From: Daejeonella sp. JGW-45
GTDB lineage: Bacteria; Bacteroidota; Bacteroidia; Sphingobacteriales; Sphingobacteriaceae
DNA: 64,000 nucleotides
Assembly: GCF_029360805.1 (NCBI RefSeq)
Contig: NZ_JARKNC010000001.1
Coordinates: forward strand, 658,070-722,069
Direction of reading: 5' to 3'
Shown: positions 36,565 through 45,323 of the stretch, in pieces
Position numbering within the stretch: position 1 is the stretch's first letter
How the letters are laid out: each line of letters starts with the position of its first letter
Made by a program: the position numbers and the translations under genes
The notes under the pieces: generated by a model
What the model saw: the letters and a program-made list of their open reading frames with translations, nothing else
Told to the model about the DNA's origin: nothing
The model's database searches: none

Positions 36565-36572
36565 TAATTTTG
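36565..36572 (+). promoter_or_regulatory. TAnnTTTG (-7) box before dusB
   Basis: TAATTTTG in the 60-bp spacer between the divergent CPBP gene and dusB, 36 bp before ATG 36609. Confidence 0.5.
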
Positions 36573-36608
36573 CATTTTATGCGAATTTACAGGGTTGAAA
36601 GATAGCTA

Positions 36609-37601
36609 ATGTCCGTTAAGATTGGAAATATAGATTTAGGTGAGTTCCCGCTTTTGCTTGCTCCCATGGAAGATGTAAGTGATCCGCCATTTCGTTTTGT
36701 GTGCAAGCAAAATGGGGTTGATATGATGTATACGGAGTTTATTTCGTCTGAAGGTCTTATTCGCGACGCAGCAAAAAGCAAGGCAAAACTCGATATTTTT
36801 GAATATGAGCGGCCAATCGGGATCCAGATCTTTGGAAGCGAGATCGAATCGATGCGCGAAGCAACAAAAATAGCATCCGCAGCAGGGCCCGACCTGATAG
36901 ATATAAATTATGGCTGTCCGGTAAAGAATGTAGCTTGCCGTGGTGCTGGCGCGAGTCTTTTGCAGGACATAGACAGGATGGTACTCATGACAAAGTCTGT
37001 TGTTGATGCCACACACCTGCCGGTAACCGTTAAAACCCGGCTGGGATGGGACGACAATACAAAAAATGTTTATGAAGTCGCAGAACGCTTGCAGGACGTA
37101 GGAATCCAGGCGCTAACTATTCATGGACGCACAAGAGCGCAAATGTATAAAGGAGAAGCAGACTGGACCCTGATTCGGGAAATTAAAAGAAACCCGAGAA
37201 TTAAAATTCCGATTTTTGGAAACGGTGATGTGAACTCTATTGAAAAAGCCGCCGCCTGGCGCATGGAGTATGAAATAGATGGAATTATGATCGGCAGGGC
37301 TGCGATAGGATATCCATGGATTTTCCGTGAAATAAAGCATTTTTTTAAGACTGGTGAATATCTTCCCGAACCTACAACCTCTGAACGGGTTGCTGTATGC
37401 CGGACACACTTTGAAAAATCAATAGCCTGGAAAGGCGAAAAAACCGGTATTTTCGAAATGAGACGGCATTATGCCAATTATTTTAAAGGTGTCCCAGATT
37501 TTAAAGAATATAGGATGAAACTGGTTTCTCTTGAAAGCATTCAGGATATTCACGCTACGCTCGACGAAATAAACGTTCGTTTTCAAACAGAAATGGCCTA
37601 A
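36609..37601 (+). CDS. dusB: tRNA-dihydrouridine synthase (DusB type)
   Basis: 330 residues. FMN-dependent TIM barrel: start PLLLAPMEDVSDPPFR, catalytic Cys103 in NYGCPVKNVACRGAG, VKTRLGWD, ALTIHGRTRAQMYKG and FGNGDVNS. It reduces uridines in the tRNA D-loop. ApaG follows 44 bp downstream on the same strand. Confidence 0.95.
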   Translation: MSVKIGNIDLGEFPLLLAPMEDVSDPPFRFVCKQNGVDMMYTEFISSEGLIRDAAKSKAKLDIFEYERPIGIQIFGSEIESMREATKIASAAGPDLIDINYGCPVKNVACRGAGASLLQDIDRMVLMTKSVVDATHLPVTVKTRLGWDDNTKNVYEVAERLQDVGIQALTIHGRTRAQMYKGEADWTLIREIKRNPRIKIPIFGNGDVNSIEKAAAWRMEYEIDGIMIGRAAIGYPWIFREIKHFFKTGEYLPEPTTSERVAVCRTHFEKSIAWKGEKTGIFEMRRHYANYFKGVPDFKEYRMKLVSLESIQDIHATLDEINVRFQTEMA

Positions 37602-37645
37602 TTATTGGGTTTATTTTTATATTGGCACTGTTTAAATTAATTGAT

Positions 37646-38032
37646 ATGGTAACGAAAATTACTGATGGCGTAAAAATATCGGTAGAAACTATTTACCAAC
37701 CCGAATATTCAAATCCGGCAAACGAACATTATATGTTTGCTTACCGCATAAACATTGAGAATCTGACCGAGAACAGCGTGCAATTACTTAACCGGCACTG
37801 GCACATATTCGATTCAAATGGTACGAAGCGCGAAGTAGAAGGTGAAGGTGTAGTAGGTCAACAGCCCGTTATTGAGCCGGGTGATAACCATGAATACGTT
37901 TCAGGGTGCAATCTCAAAACTGAGATGGGCAGTATGAGGGGATCATATGAAATGGAAAGGATCGTTGACGGATTCAAGTTTCGGGTAAACATCCCTGAAT
38001 TTTACCTAATTGCTCCATACAAGCTGAATTAA
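37646..38032 (+). CDS. apaG: ApaG domain protein
   Basis: 128 residues, an Ig-like ApaG fold: VSVETIYQPEYS-like start, HYMFAYRINIENLTENSVQLLNRHWHIFDSNG, and GVVGQQPVIEPGDNHEYVSGC. The family is linked to magnesium/cobalt tolerance and to nucleotide metabolism, without an agreed reaction. The open frame extends to a TTG 24 bp upstream, but ATG 37646 gives the family's usual length. The stop codon directly abuts the stop of the convergent GH130 gene. Confidence 0.93.
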   Translation: MVTKITDGVKISVETIYQPEYSNPANEHYMFAYRINIENLTENSVQLLNRHWHIFDSNGTKREVEGEGVVGQQPVIEPGDNHEYVSGCNLKTEMGSMRGSYEMERIVDGFKFRVNIPEFYLIAPYKLN

Positions 38033-39127
38033 TCAACCATCAGGGCTTTGCAGAAAGCTGTACAAGGGTAAGCCTGTGAGAGGGTTCTGGCCATAATTGA
38101 TACAAAGTTCTGCAAGGACGTCCTCGTGCGACACTGCTACATTCATAACAGTATCATTGCCTCCATAGTAGATATGGATCTCGCCATTCAATTTTCGAAG
38201 CGCGCCGCAGCAAAACACAACATTAGGGACATGTACATAGGCATCGGCTGCCACGATACAGTCGGCACCCGACGGGAATAGTATTGGGATATTAGAAACT
38301 TTTACTCGTTCAGGATTCTCCAAATCATGTAAAGACACACCCAAAACATACGGATTTCCATCCATCGTGCTTCTCACTCCATGAAATATACTAATCCAGC
38401 CGTGCTTTGTTTTTATAGGCGGAGCTCCAGGACCGATCTTATCTGAAAAACTGCTGGGGCCATCACTTTGCAGCATGACCGGATTTCGTCTTATCTGCCA
38501 GTTGCCGGCTTCCCAACTGTCAGCTGAACCGATCTGGATTTGTTTAAATATCCCGCCTACATGCTGTTCGGTGTGATCGTTCGGCCGGAATAGTCCGTAA
38601 AATTTTCCGTTAATTTTTTCGGGGAAAATAACCACATTCCTCATGTCGGTATGAAGCAGTGGGCCATGTCTTAAGTAAGTTTTAAAGTCTGTAGTACTTA
38701 TCAACGAAACCCGGACTCGGTGCGCAACAGAAGCGTGGTAGGCACTATATGTTATCAAATAGGTGTCATCGATCTTTGTTATTCGAGCATCTTCAAGCCC
38801 GCCCTGTTCGTTTTCAATAAACTCAGCAATATTCTTTCCTTTTGCAAATTCATCGCTTTTTGAACAAGGTACCAATACCGGCTTCGGATCTACACGCCAA
38901 TCGCTAAACCCATTCTCACTTCGCGCAAGACCCAGTACGGAAATACCATTCCTTAAATGTGATCTGAAAAGCATGAGGATCTCGCCGTCAAACGCGGTAA
39001 TGCCTGCATTGTGAACCGTTATCGTTTGCAACTGTGGCTCGTCCCACACCCGGTTAACCTCGGCGCTGGTCAGGATCGGATTTTTATTATACCGGATTAC
39101 TGGATTTAACAAATTTGGCTTATACAC
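38033..39127 (-). CDS. GH130-family glycoside phosphorylase/hydrolase
   Basis: About 364 residues; five-bladed propeller family GH130. The catalytic Asp motif GGLEDARI lies near residue 113; RNPVMLQSDGPSSFSDKIGPGAPPIKTKHGW and a final NDTVMNVAVSH are further marks. GH130 enzymes cleave beta-1,2- or beta-1,4-mannosides by phosphorolysis or hydrolysis; the specificity cannot be read here. Only weak start codons exist: GTG at 39127 (chosen) or TTG at 39154. No mannan-utilisation neighbours are present. Confidence 0.85.
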   Translation of the reverse strand: MYKPNLLNPVIRYNKNPILTSAEVNRVWDEPQLQTITVHNAGITAFDGEILMLFRSHLRNGISVLGLARSENGFSDWRVDPKPVLVPCSKSDEFAKGKNIAEFIENEQGGLEDARITKIDDTYLITYSAYHASVAHRVRVSLISTTDFKTYLRHGPLLHTDMRNVVIFPEKINGKFYGLFRPNDHTEQHVGGIFKQIQIGSADSWEAGNWQIRRNPVMLQSDGPSSFSDKIGPGAPPIKTKHGWISIFHGVRSTMDGNPYVLGVSLHDLENPERVKVSNIPILFPSGADCIVAADAYVHVPNVVFCCGALRKLNGEIHIYYGGNDTVMNVAVSHEDVLAELCINYGQNPLTGLPLYSFLQSPDG

Positions 39128-39179
39128 GATTAAAGAAATATGTACTAGTAACAAATTGTCCGGTGCGAAGTTTTTTTAT

Positions 39180-39208
39180 AAAAAAAGCCGGGTTTAATAG
39201 CCCGGCTT
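39180..39208 (-). terminator. Rho-independent terminator of the zinc peptidase gene
   Basis: Perfect 8-bp stem AAGCCGGG / CCCGGCTT (39185-39192 with 39201-39208), loop of eight bases. Followed on the minus strand by seven Ts. Confidence 0.85.
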
Positions 39209-39239
39209 AAAATCTATAAAATTTTCGGCCACCCAAATA

Positions 39240-39926
39240 TTATTCCCTTCTGCCAACAAGCATGCTTGCGTAATATACAAGGGTCGCTAATGAACCTAGT
39301 GCAGCTACGACATATGTCATGGCAGCCCACCATAGTGCGTCTTTTGCCTGGTCATTTTCAACTGTAGTTTGCATAATACCGCGGTTGGTTTGCAGCCATG
39401 CCAATGCTCTGTTACTGGCGTCGAACTCTACCGGCAGGGTAATAAAAGCAAACATTGTTACGAAAGCTAGTGCAGCTACACCAATAGCCAGAACAAAGAT
39501 ATTACCTGAAAAAATAAGGAGCATAACACCTATCATGAGTGTCCACTGAGTGATCTGTGATGCGACATTAACAGCAGGAACGACTGCCGATCTGAACTTT
39601 AGCCAGCTATAAGCCGTTGCATGCTGTACGGCATGCCCGCATTCGTGAGCCGCAACTGCAGCAGCAGCCACGCTTCGTCCGTGATAAACTTCCGGACTTA
39701 AGTTTACAGTTCTGTCAGCTGGATTATAATGGTCCGTCAGCTGTCCTTCAACAGAGATAACTTGGACATTCGAAATTCCGTTATCATTCAACATTTTCTC
39801 TGCTATGTCTTTTCCGCTCATACCCGATCCCAGGGGCATCTCGGAATATTGCTTGAATTTGCTTTTGAAACGCCATTGCACTGCAAAACTTATTACAGCA
39901 ATAACTATCATTAATATTAATCCCAT
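39240..39926 (-). CDS. Membrane zinc metallopeptidase (YugP family)
   Basis: 228 residues. N-terminal helix, zinc motif H94-E95-C-G-H98 in AAHECGHAVQHA, then two or three more helices and a final VVAALGSLATLVYYASM segment. It belongs to the YugP/neutral zinc peptidase family of unknown substrate. A TATTTTTG box on the minus strand (39978-39985) lies 52 bp upstream. Confidence 0.93.
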   Translation of the reverse strand: MGLILMIVIAVISFAVQWRFKSKFKQYSEMPLGSGMSGKDIAEKMLNDNGISNVQVISVEGQLTDHYNPADRTVNLSPEVYHGRSVAAAAVAAHECGHAVQHATAYSWLKFRSAVVPAVNVASQITQWTLMIGVMLLIFSGNIFVLAIGVAALAFVTMFAFITLPVEFDASNRALAWLQTNRGIMQTTVENDQAKDALWWAAMTYVVAALGSLATLVYYASMLVGRRE

Positions 39927-40217
39927 AGTGTTGTTTTTTGTAAGGTATATTCAATAACCATTCCGAATAAAATTAATCAAAAATAATTTACCTTAAACTC
40001 GCGAGATCATCGAAAAACATGACATTTATGCAGTCGCCAATGCTAAAGTTGCAGAGTGATCCTTTCTTAATACTATACCTTATAAGGGCTATCCTCCGTT
40101 CAAATGCTCGTTTTGTACGAAAAGATAGCCTGACCAAAACCATACCCAACCCCTCAGGGTACGGGGTCTCTAATATAAATATCTTTCGAATTTGTATTTT
40201 TGATAAAATTTTTAGCA
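39927..40217. other. 291-bp spacer between the divergent zinc peptidase gene and rmuC
   Basis: It holds the -7 boxes of both flanking genes: TATTTTTG on the minus strand at 39978-39985 and TATTTTTG on the plus strand at 40195-40202. Short open frames on both strands (39988-40218 minus, 40019-40324 plus) have no protein-like features and overlap rmuC; I do not support them. Confidence 0.6.
40195..40202 (+). promoter_or_regulatory. TAnnTTTG (-7) box before rmuC
   Basis: TATTTTTG ends 15 bp before ATG 40218. It overlaps an upstream TTG (40200), which argues that the ATG, not the TTG, is the start. Confidence 0.5.
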
Positions 40218-41546
40218 ATGGATATTTCTGTTATTCTGGGAGCGGCCTTATTACTTATGATCATTCTTTTTTTTCTCCGCAAAGGTCCTGGAACAGTCCA
40301 TGCTGGCGATCTGGTAACTCTTAAACAGGAAAGAGACGACCTTTGGATTGCCCGGGCAAGAGCTGAAGAACGTTCTGAAAACCTGAAAACGGAGCTCGAT
40401 TACTTAAAAGTCCAGCTGGAGGTGGAACGCGATAAACTATCAGACGCCATGCAATCGTTGGAAAGCTCACGGTCTTACTTTAAAGCCCAGCAAGAAAAAA
40501 TAGAGGAGCAGAAGCTCGAAATAAAGAACAACCAGGAAAAATTTAATAAAGATTTTGAGCTCATCGCCTCCCGGATCCTCGAAGAAAAAACGAAAAAGTT
40601 CACCGAGCAGAATCGAACCAGCCTCGATATTCTTTTAAATCCGTTTAAAGAAAATATCAAGGCTTTCGAAGAAAAAGTGGAACGCGTTTATAAGGCTGAA
40701 TCTGATGAACGCAATGTTCTAAAAGGTCATATCGGCCAGCTTATCGAGCAATCTAACCTGATGAGCCTCGAAACTCAAAATCTCATCAAAGCGCTGAAGG
40801 GAGATAACAAGAAACAGGGTAATTGGGGAGAGATGATCCTTGAAAGAGTACTTGAGCGTTCCGGCCTGGTAAAAGATCAGGAGTATCGCATCCAGGCTAG
40901 CCTGCAAACCGGCGAGGGAACCCGGTTCCAACCGGATATAGTTATAGACCTGCCGGATGACAAGCATCTGATCATTGATGCTAAGGTATCATTGATCGCC
41001 TATGAACGCTTCGTGAACTGCGAAAATGACGAGGAGACTGAGGTGTTTCTGCGTCAGCACATAACATCGATCCGCAATCATGTCAACGATCTTTCGTCAA
41101 AAAATTACAGCGAGTTGTATAAGATCAACTCCCCCGATTTCGTGATGCTCTTCATTCCCATAGAATCATGCTTCAGTATCGCAGTTCAAAAGGATGCCGA
41201 ATTGTTTAACAATGCCTGGGACAAACGTGTTGTTATTGTCAGTCCCTCAACCCTGCTGGCTACACTGCGAACGATAGCGAGTATATGGAAACAGGAAAGA
41301 CAGAACCGCAATGTAGTGGAAATCGCCCGTCTTAGCGGTGAAATGTACGACAAGTTCGTCGGTTTCATTGGCGATATGGACAGTATCGGAAAAAATATAA
41401 AGCAAAGCCAGGATGCTTATGACCGGGCGTTAAACAAATTATCAAGTGGCCGGGGTAATCTTTCTATCACCGCAGAAAAAATCAAGAAGCTCGGAGCCAA
41501 AACGAGCAAACAATTGGACCAGCGAGTAATTGGTGACGAAGAATAA
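40218..41546 (+). CDS. rmuC: DNA recombination protein RmuC
   Basis: About 442 residues. N-terminal membrane helix (VILGAALLLMIILFFL), long coiled coil (about 30-150), then the RmuC nuclease-like domain (NWGEMILERVLERSGLV, DIVIDLPDDKHLIIDAKVSL, FIPIESCFSIA). It limits inversion between inverted repeats in E. coli. The start is set by the promoter box just upstream. It is followed by the repeat-rich spacer 41547-42184. Confidence 0.95.
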   Translation: MDISVILGAALLLMIILFFLRKGPGTVHAGDLVTLKQERDDLWIARARAEERSENLKTELDYLKVQLEVERDKLSDAMQSLESSRSYFKAQQEKIEEQKLEIKNNQEKFNKDFELIASRILEEKTKKFTEQNRTSLDILLNPFKENIKAFEEKVERVYKAESDERNVLKGHIGQLIEQSNLMSLETQNLIKALKGDNKKQGNWGEMILERVLERSGLVKDQEYRIQASLQTGEGTRFQPDIVIDLPDDKHLIIDAKVSLIAYERFVNCENDEETEVFLRQHITSIRNHVNDLSSKNYSELYKINSPDFVMLFIPIESCFSIAVQKDAELFNNAWDKRVVIVSPSTLLATLRTIASIWKQERQNRNVVEIARLSGEMYDKFVGFIGDMDSIGKNIKQSQDAYDRALNKLSSGRGNLSITAEKIKKLGAKTSKQLDQRVIGDEE

Positions 41547-41757
41547 TAAAACAACTACGCTTTTTTCAAGCTGTTAATTTGTAGTTAATTTTCCGGGGCT
41601 CGGGGTCCAATCCAAAATTATCTTCATTTTTCCACTTGATACCTTTTATTTAAAAGCTGGAATAATGCCTTTCTTAATCCTTTATTTTTGGGCTGTTTTA
41701 AGGCACTGGCGCTACTATAGCCGCCTCGCTAGACGGTTGGCACCGCTGAAACCGTAA

Positions 41758-42081
41758 ATGGCCTTAAAGATCCTTAAAATAACGTCGTCGGCAAGTAAGG
41801 CACACAGAAGCCAGAAAGAAATGGGATTCGTTCGACTGCTGTTCGACTGCGCTTCGACAAACCTTCGACGAAAAGGCGCTCCAGTCGAACAACTGTCGAA
41901 CAACTGTCGAAGCGCAGTCGAACAACCGCCGAACAGTTCCGCTATACTTCCCGAACCATTGTCACATCTGTCTCGAATAATCGTCGAACAAACGATAGAT
42001 GATCCTAAAGTGGTTCCTGACAAAACTAAGGCGGATATTTTCTTTAAAATTAATTTCCGCACCGGATCCGCGGCGCCATAG
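41758..42081 (+). CDS. Doubtful small ORF spanning the repeat array
   Basis: 107 codons from ATG to stop, 67 bp after a TATTTTTG box. The product is polar (FDCASTNLRRKG, VEQLSNNCRSAVEQ) with no domain I recognise. The repeats fix most of the middle, so it may be only a by-product of the repeats. The minus-strand frame over the same stretch is longer but equally unconvincing. Confidence 0.25.
   Translation: MALKILKITSSASKAHRSQKEMGFVRLLFDCASTNLRRKGAPVEQLSNNCRSAVEQPPNSSAILPEPLSHLSRIIVEQTIDDPKVVPDKTKADIFFKINFRTGSAAP
41830..41938. repeat. Head-to-head inverted array of 11-bp units
   Basis: The left half has four consecutive 11-mers starting (G/C)TTCGAC at 41830, 41841, 41852 and 41863. The right half has five 11-mers starting G(T/C)CGAA at 41884, 41895, 41906, 41917 and 41928. 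GTTCGACTGCGCTTCGACA (41841-41859) and TGTCGAAGCGCAGTCGAAC (41905-41923) are perfect 19-bp inverted copies. The phasing of one unit per DNA turn is unusual. Confidence 0.85.
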
Positions 42082-42184
42082 AATTGGGTTAGTTCTTGCT
42101 TTTCGCGGCGTTGGCTCCGTTCAAAACCGTGGCCAGAATAAAAACACTTATGATATAACGTTCCACCTCTTTTTGATTTGATAA

Positions 42185-43231
42185 CTATGAAGAACCCTTC
42201 AGGGAATTCCAACCCTGTGCTTTAATCGGATGCACTTTTTCTGACTTTGATATAAGATTGCATCCGGCGGAAGCCTCTGTAATGTGGCCAATAACAGAAA
42301 TATCGGGATTATTTCTGATCTTCTCAAAATCAGATTGTTTTATGGTAAACAACAATTCGTAATCTTCACCTCCACTCAAAGCACAAACCGTGGGATCGAT
42401 ACCGAAGTCGCGCGCTGTGTCGTAGGTCATCGGATCAATTGGTATCTTCTCTTCATAGATATTACAGCCCTTACCCGACTGTTTACAAATATGAAGAATC
42501 TCGGAGGCCAGGCCATCCGAAATATCAATCATTGACGTTGGCTTTATCTTCATTGCTTTTAACGCCTCAACAATATCCTTACGGGATTCTGGTTTCAGCT
42601 GGCGTTCGACGATATAATCTTTCCCCTCAAGGTCGGGCTGTATATTGGGATTTTCCAGAAAAATGTTCTTCTCGCGTTCTAACAGCTGCAGGCCAACATA
42701 AGCTCCACCCAGGTCACCGGACACGCAGATAAGATCGCCCTCGCCAGCCCCATTCCGGTAACATATATCTTTTTCATCAGCATATCCAATACTCGTTACA
42801 CTAATGACAAGGCCTTGCTTTGACGACGATGTGTCGCCTCCTACCAGATCAACGTTGTACTTGGCACAAGCAATGCTAATTCCCTGATACAGTTCTTCGA
42901 CTGCTTCCAGGGGAAACTTACTTGATAGCCCAATGGACACAGTAACCTGTGTAGCTGTTCCATTCATCGCGCAAATGTCACTTAGATTAACCTGGACGGC
43001 TTTATATCCCAGATGCTTTAGTGGTGTATAGGCCAGGTCGAAATGGATGCCTTCCAGCAGGAGGTCGGTGGAAAACAGCGCTTTTTTGTCTCCAAAACTT
43101 ACTACAGCTGCATCATCCCCAATACCTTTGAGAGATGACTTATTCTTTATCTCAAAGTTTTTAGTAAGATGTTCTATCAGGCCGAATTCACCTAACTGCT
43201 CAATTTCCGTACGTCCTTTATTTTCAAACAT
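42185..43231 (-). CDS. thiL: Thiamine-monophosphate kinase
   Basis: 348 residues. Phosphorylates TMP to thiamine diphosphate. Motifs: LKGIGDDAAVV, STDLLLEGIHFDL, LSDICAMNG, VGGDTSSSKQG and SGGEDYELLFT. The frame extends to a TTG 21 bp upstream; ATG 43231 gives the usual MFENKGRTEIEQLGEFGLIE start. No other thi genes are nearby. Confidence 0.95.
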   Translation of the reverse strand: MFENKGRTEIEQLGEFGLIEHLTKNFEIKNKSSLKGIGDDAAVVSFGDKKALFSTDLLLEGIHFDLAYTPLKHLGYKAVQVNLSDICAMNGTATQVTVSIGLSSKFPLEAVEELYQGISIACAKYNVDLVGGDTSSSKQGLVISVTSIGYADEKDICYRNGAGEGDLICVSGDLGGAYVGLQLLEREKNIFLENPNIQPDLEGKDYIVERQLKPESRKDIVEALKAMKIKPTSMIDISDGLASEILHICKQSGKGCNIYEEKIPIDPMTYDTARDFGIDPTVCALSGGEDYELLFTIKQSDFEKIRNNPDISVIGHITEASAGCNLISKSEKVHPIKAQGWNSLKGSS

Positions 43232-43368
43232 GATATCCTTATTAAAACACAAAGGTGCTAATTTTTCATTGCAGAATAATTTGTTTTTTAGCCTAGAAGA
43301 AGCACGATGAGTTAATTTTTATAACGCTGGATGAGGGAATAGCCCGCATGAAGAAACACTGTTGCGGT

Positions 43369-44079
43369 TTAAGGCAATTTATAGAGCTTTTTAAGCTTGG
43401 GATATTCGGACTGAGGAACCTGGACTAAAACAGGATTTTTGGATTTGTCAAGAAAGCCGATAAGCTTTAGTATGTTAGCTTCAGTCATGGCTGTACAACC
43501 CGCAGTCGGCGACGTGCTTTTACTCCAAATATGCATAAAAATACATGAGCCTTTACCGGGTATTGCCGGGTTAACGTTATAGTCTACAAAAATGCCGTAT
43601 TTATAGACATCGCTTTTCATACGCATAGTCTCCGCAGAGTTCCAGTCCTTCTGCACGGTGTCGGATTTAACTATCTGGTTATAATATCCCGAATTAACAT
43701 CATCGACACAGAAGGTTCTTTCGTCGACTTTAAGAGAACTCATCTTGGCTGATATATCCTGATAACCGAAAAGACCAGTTAAATAGTACATGCCTGCGGG
43801 AGCATTCCCGTCGCCTTCCTTTTTGAGTTTACCTTTATTCAGGTCAGTATCGTGAAGGCCTTTACCCCATGCTAGACCACTCCGACCGGTTACGATTGGA
43901 ATATCTTTTAATACAGGCGACCACTTATTATTTTCCCATTGATAAGTACTCATCTTCCCATCGATATTATTCCACCCGTTTGTCGTCACAACAACAAGCT
44001 GAGACGTTTTTAACTTTTGATGAATACCCGGTGTTTGATCAAAAAGAAAGGTTAGTAATATGGAGATAAAAAATATCAT
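43369..44079 (-). CDS. L,D-transpeptidase-like (YkuD) protein
   Basis: 236 residues with a hydrophobic N terminus. Catalytic residues of the YkuD type: His183 (FMHIWSKS) and Cys195 (TAGC). Otherwise it belongs to the Bacteroidota L,D-transpeptidase branch that keeps the catalytic H...GC pair but lacks the full SHGC hallmark. It would cross-link peptidoglycan or attach proteins to it in the periplasm. Its start overlaps the stop of the symporter gene (ATGA), indicating coupling. Confidence 0.85.
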   Translation of the reverse strand: MIFFISILLTFLFDQTPGIHQKLKTSQLVVVTTNGWNNIDGKMSTYQWENNKWSPVLKDIPIVTGRSGLAWGKGLHDTDLNKGKLKKEGDGNAPAGMYYLTGLFGYQDISAKMSSLKVDERTFCVDDVNSGYYNQIVKSDTVQKDWNSAETMRMKSDVYKYGIFVDYNVNPAIPGKGSCIFMHIWSKSTSPTAGCTAMTEANILKLIGFLDKSKNPVLVQVPQSEYPKLKKLYKLP

Positions 44080-45323
44080 GATCCGGTAGCGATAGCTTTT
44101 TTAAGCCAGTTTTTTCCCTCGGTAAAACGGGTTACCATCATTGCAGATACTGTATCCCCGCAGGCATTTAAAAGCGTAGCCATTGGATCCACCAACGTTC
44201 CAATAATCATTACCACAGGCAGCATTTCTACCGGGAAATCGTAAACCGTCATAACGAGTATCTCACCTATGTAACCACCATTAGGTATCCCGCCCTCTAC
44301 TGTGCTTACTATTATAGTAATACCCAGGGCCACCAGGATCGTATAGGGATCGGTAAAATCCCTGCCCATTATTGCAAAAACAGCAGCGATCTTTATAATT
44401 GAGGATATACTGGATCCGTCTTTATGTATAGGAGCGCCGATAGGTATCGCCAGATTTGCGATATGATCCGGAACTTTCATCGCTTTTACCGCAACGAGGT
44501 TGGCAGGAATTGTAGCTACGCTGCTGCACGTGCTCAGAGCGGTGAAAGAAGGTATTATATTATTTTTCCAATAAATATTAACACCTGGAATACCGCCGGC
44601 TATAAAGGCATACAGGCTAAAGAAAACTATAAAATAAAATAAGCTTAAACCATAATAAATCGCCATTGAATGGGCGTAAGTACCGAATAACTGGGGACCG
44701 AATACGCCTATCTGATAAGCAAAATAAGCACCCAAACCTATGGGCGCAAGCTTCATTATTAAAATGAGAAGCTGCTTCATTACCTCGTCACCGCTGATAA
44801 GGAACTTTTTAAATGGTTCTCCCGTTTCCCCTGACCGTGATGTAGCAAAGCCCACAAGGAACGAAAATATAATGAATGCTAGCATACTTTTACGTGATAA
44901 AAGCTCGTAGAACTCATTCACTGTTAATAAGCTTGCCGCCTGATCACCGAAACTTTGAGGCTTTAATTCCTCAGCCACTTTTGATACCGTTTCGATATTT
45001 TGCGGAAGTGGAAACATCCACACAGCGAATACAGTAAGAACCGCCGATATCAGTACTGTTCCAACAAATACTGAAAATAGAACCACCATGACCCTACCCA
45101 TCTTCTTCGTACGGTCGATATTAGCTATTGAAGAGGATATGGCGAAAAAAATCAGCGGAATAACTGCAGTAAAAAGAAGATTTAAGAAAATATCTCCGAT
45201 AGGTTTTAAAACTTCAACTTGCTTACCTAATAGTAAGCCTAGTATTGTACCGGAAATTATGCCGATAATAAGTAATATTATACTGCTATAATTCTTTAAA
45301 AACTCGGATCGCTTATAAACCAT
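44076..45323 (-). CDS. Dicarboxylate/amino acid:cation symporter (DAACS family)
   Basis: 415 residues, about eight helices plus re-entrant hairpins. Family marks: AIPLIFFAISSSIANI, the serine-rich hairpin STCSSVATIP, PIGAPIHKDGSS and GGIPNGGYIGE. Transports glutamate, aspartate or C4-dicarboxylates with H+ or Na+; the specificity cannot be read. Its ATG overlaps the nadA stop as TAATG, and its own stop overlaps the L,D-transpeptidase start as ATGA. Confidence 0.93.
   Translation of the reverse strand: MVYKRSEFLKNYSSIILLIIGIISGTILGLLLGKQVEVLKPIGDIFLNLLFTAVIPLIFFAISSSIANIDRTKKMGRVMVVLFSVFVGTVLISAVLTVFAVWMFPLPQNIETVSKVAEELKPQSFGDQAASLLTVNEFYELLSRKSMLAFIIFSFLVGFATSRSGETGEPFKKFLISGDEVMKQLLILIMKLAPIGLGAYFAYQIGVFGPQLFGTYAHSMAIYYGLSLFYFIVFFSLYAFIAGGIPGVNIYWKNNIIPSFTALSTCSSVATIPANLVAVKAMKVPDHIANLAIPIGAPIHKDGSSISSIIKIAAVFAIMGRDFTDPYTILVALGITIIVSTVEGGIPNGGYIGEILVMTVYDFPVEMLPVVMIIGTLVDPMATLLNACGDTVSAMMVTRFTEGKNWLKKAIATGS

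Larger units (their letters stand above)
41547..42184. other. 638-bp spacer with 11-bp-phased repeat array
   Basis: Between rmuC (+) and thiL (-, stop at 42185). It contains a TATTTTTG box (41683-41690), the inverted 11-bp array at 41830-41938, a short plus-strand frame at 41758-42081 and a longer but implausible minus-strand frame at 41715-42212. No terminator with T-run was seen. Confidence 0.7.

Noticed and set aside
39988..40218. 76-codon minus-strand frame before rmuC
   Set aside because: Overlaps both promoter boxes of the spacer and has no protein-like pattern.
41830..41938. CRISPR-like array
   Set aside because: Units are 11 bp, contiguous and inverted halfway, with no spacers and no cas genes.
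41715..42212. 165-codon minus-strand frame over the repeat spacer
   Set aside because: Overlaps the thiL 3' end, composition is dictated by the 11-bp repeats, and no domain or promoter supports it.
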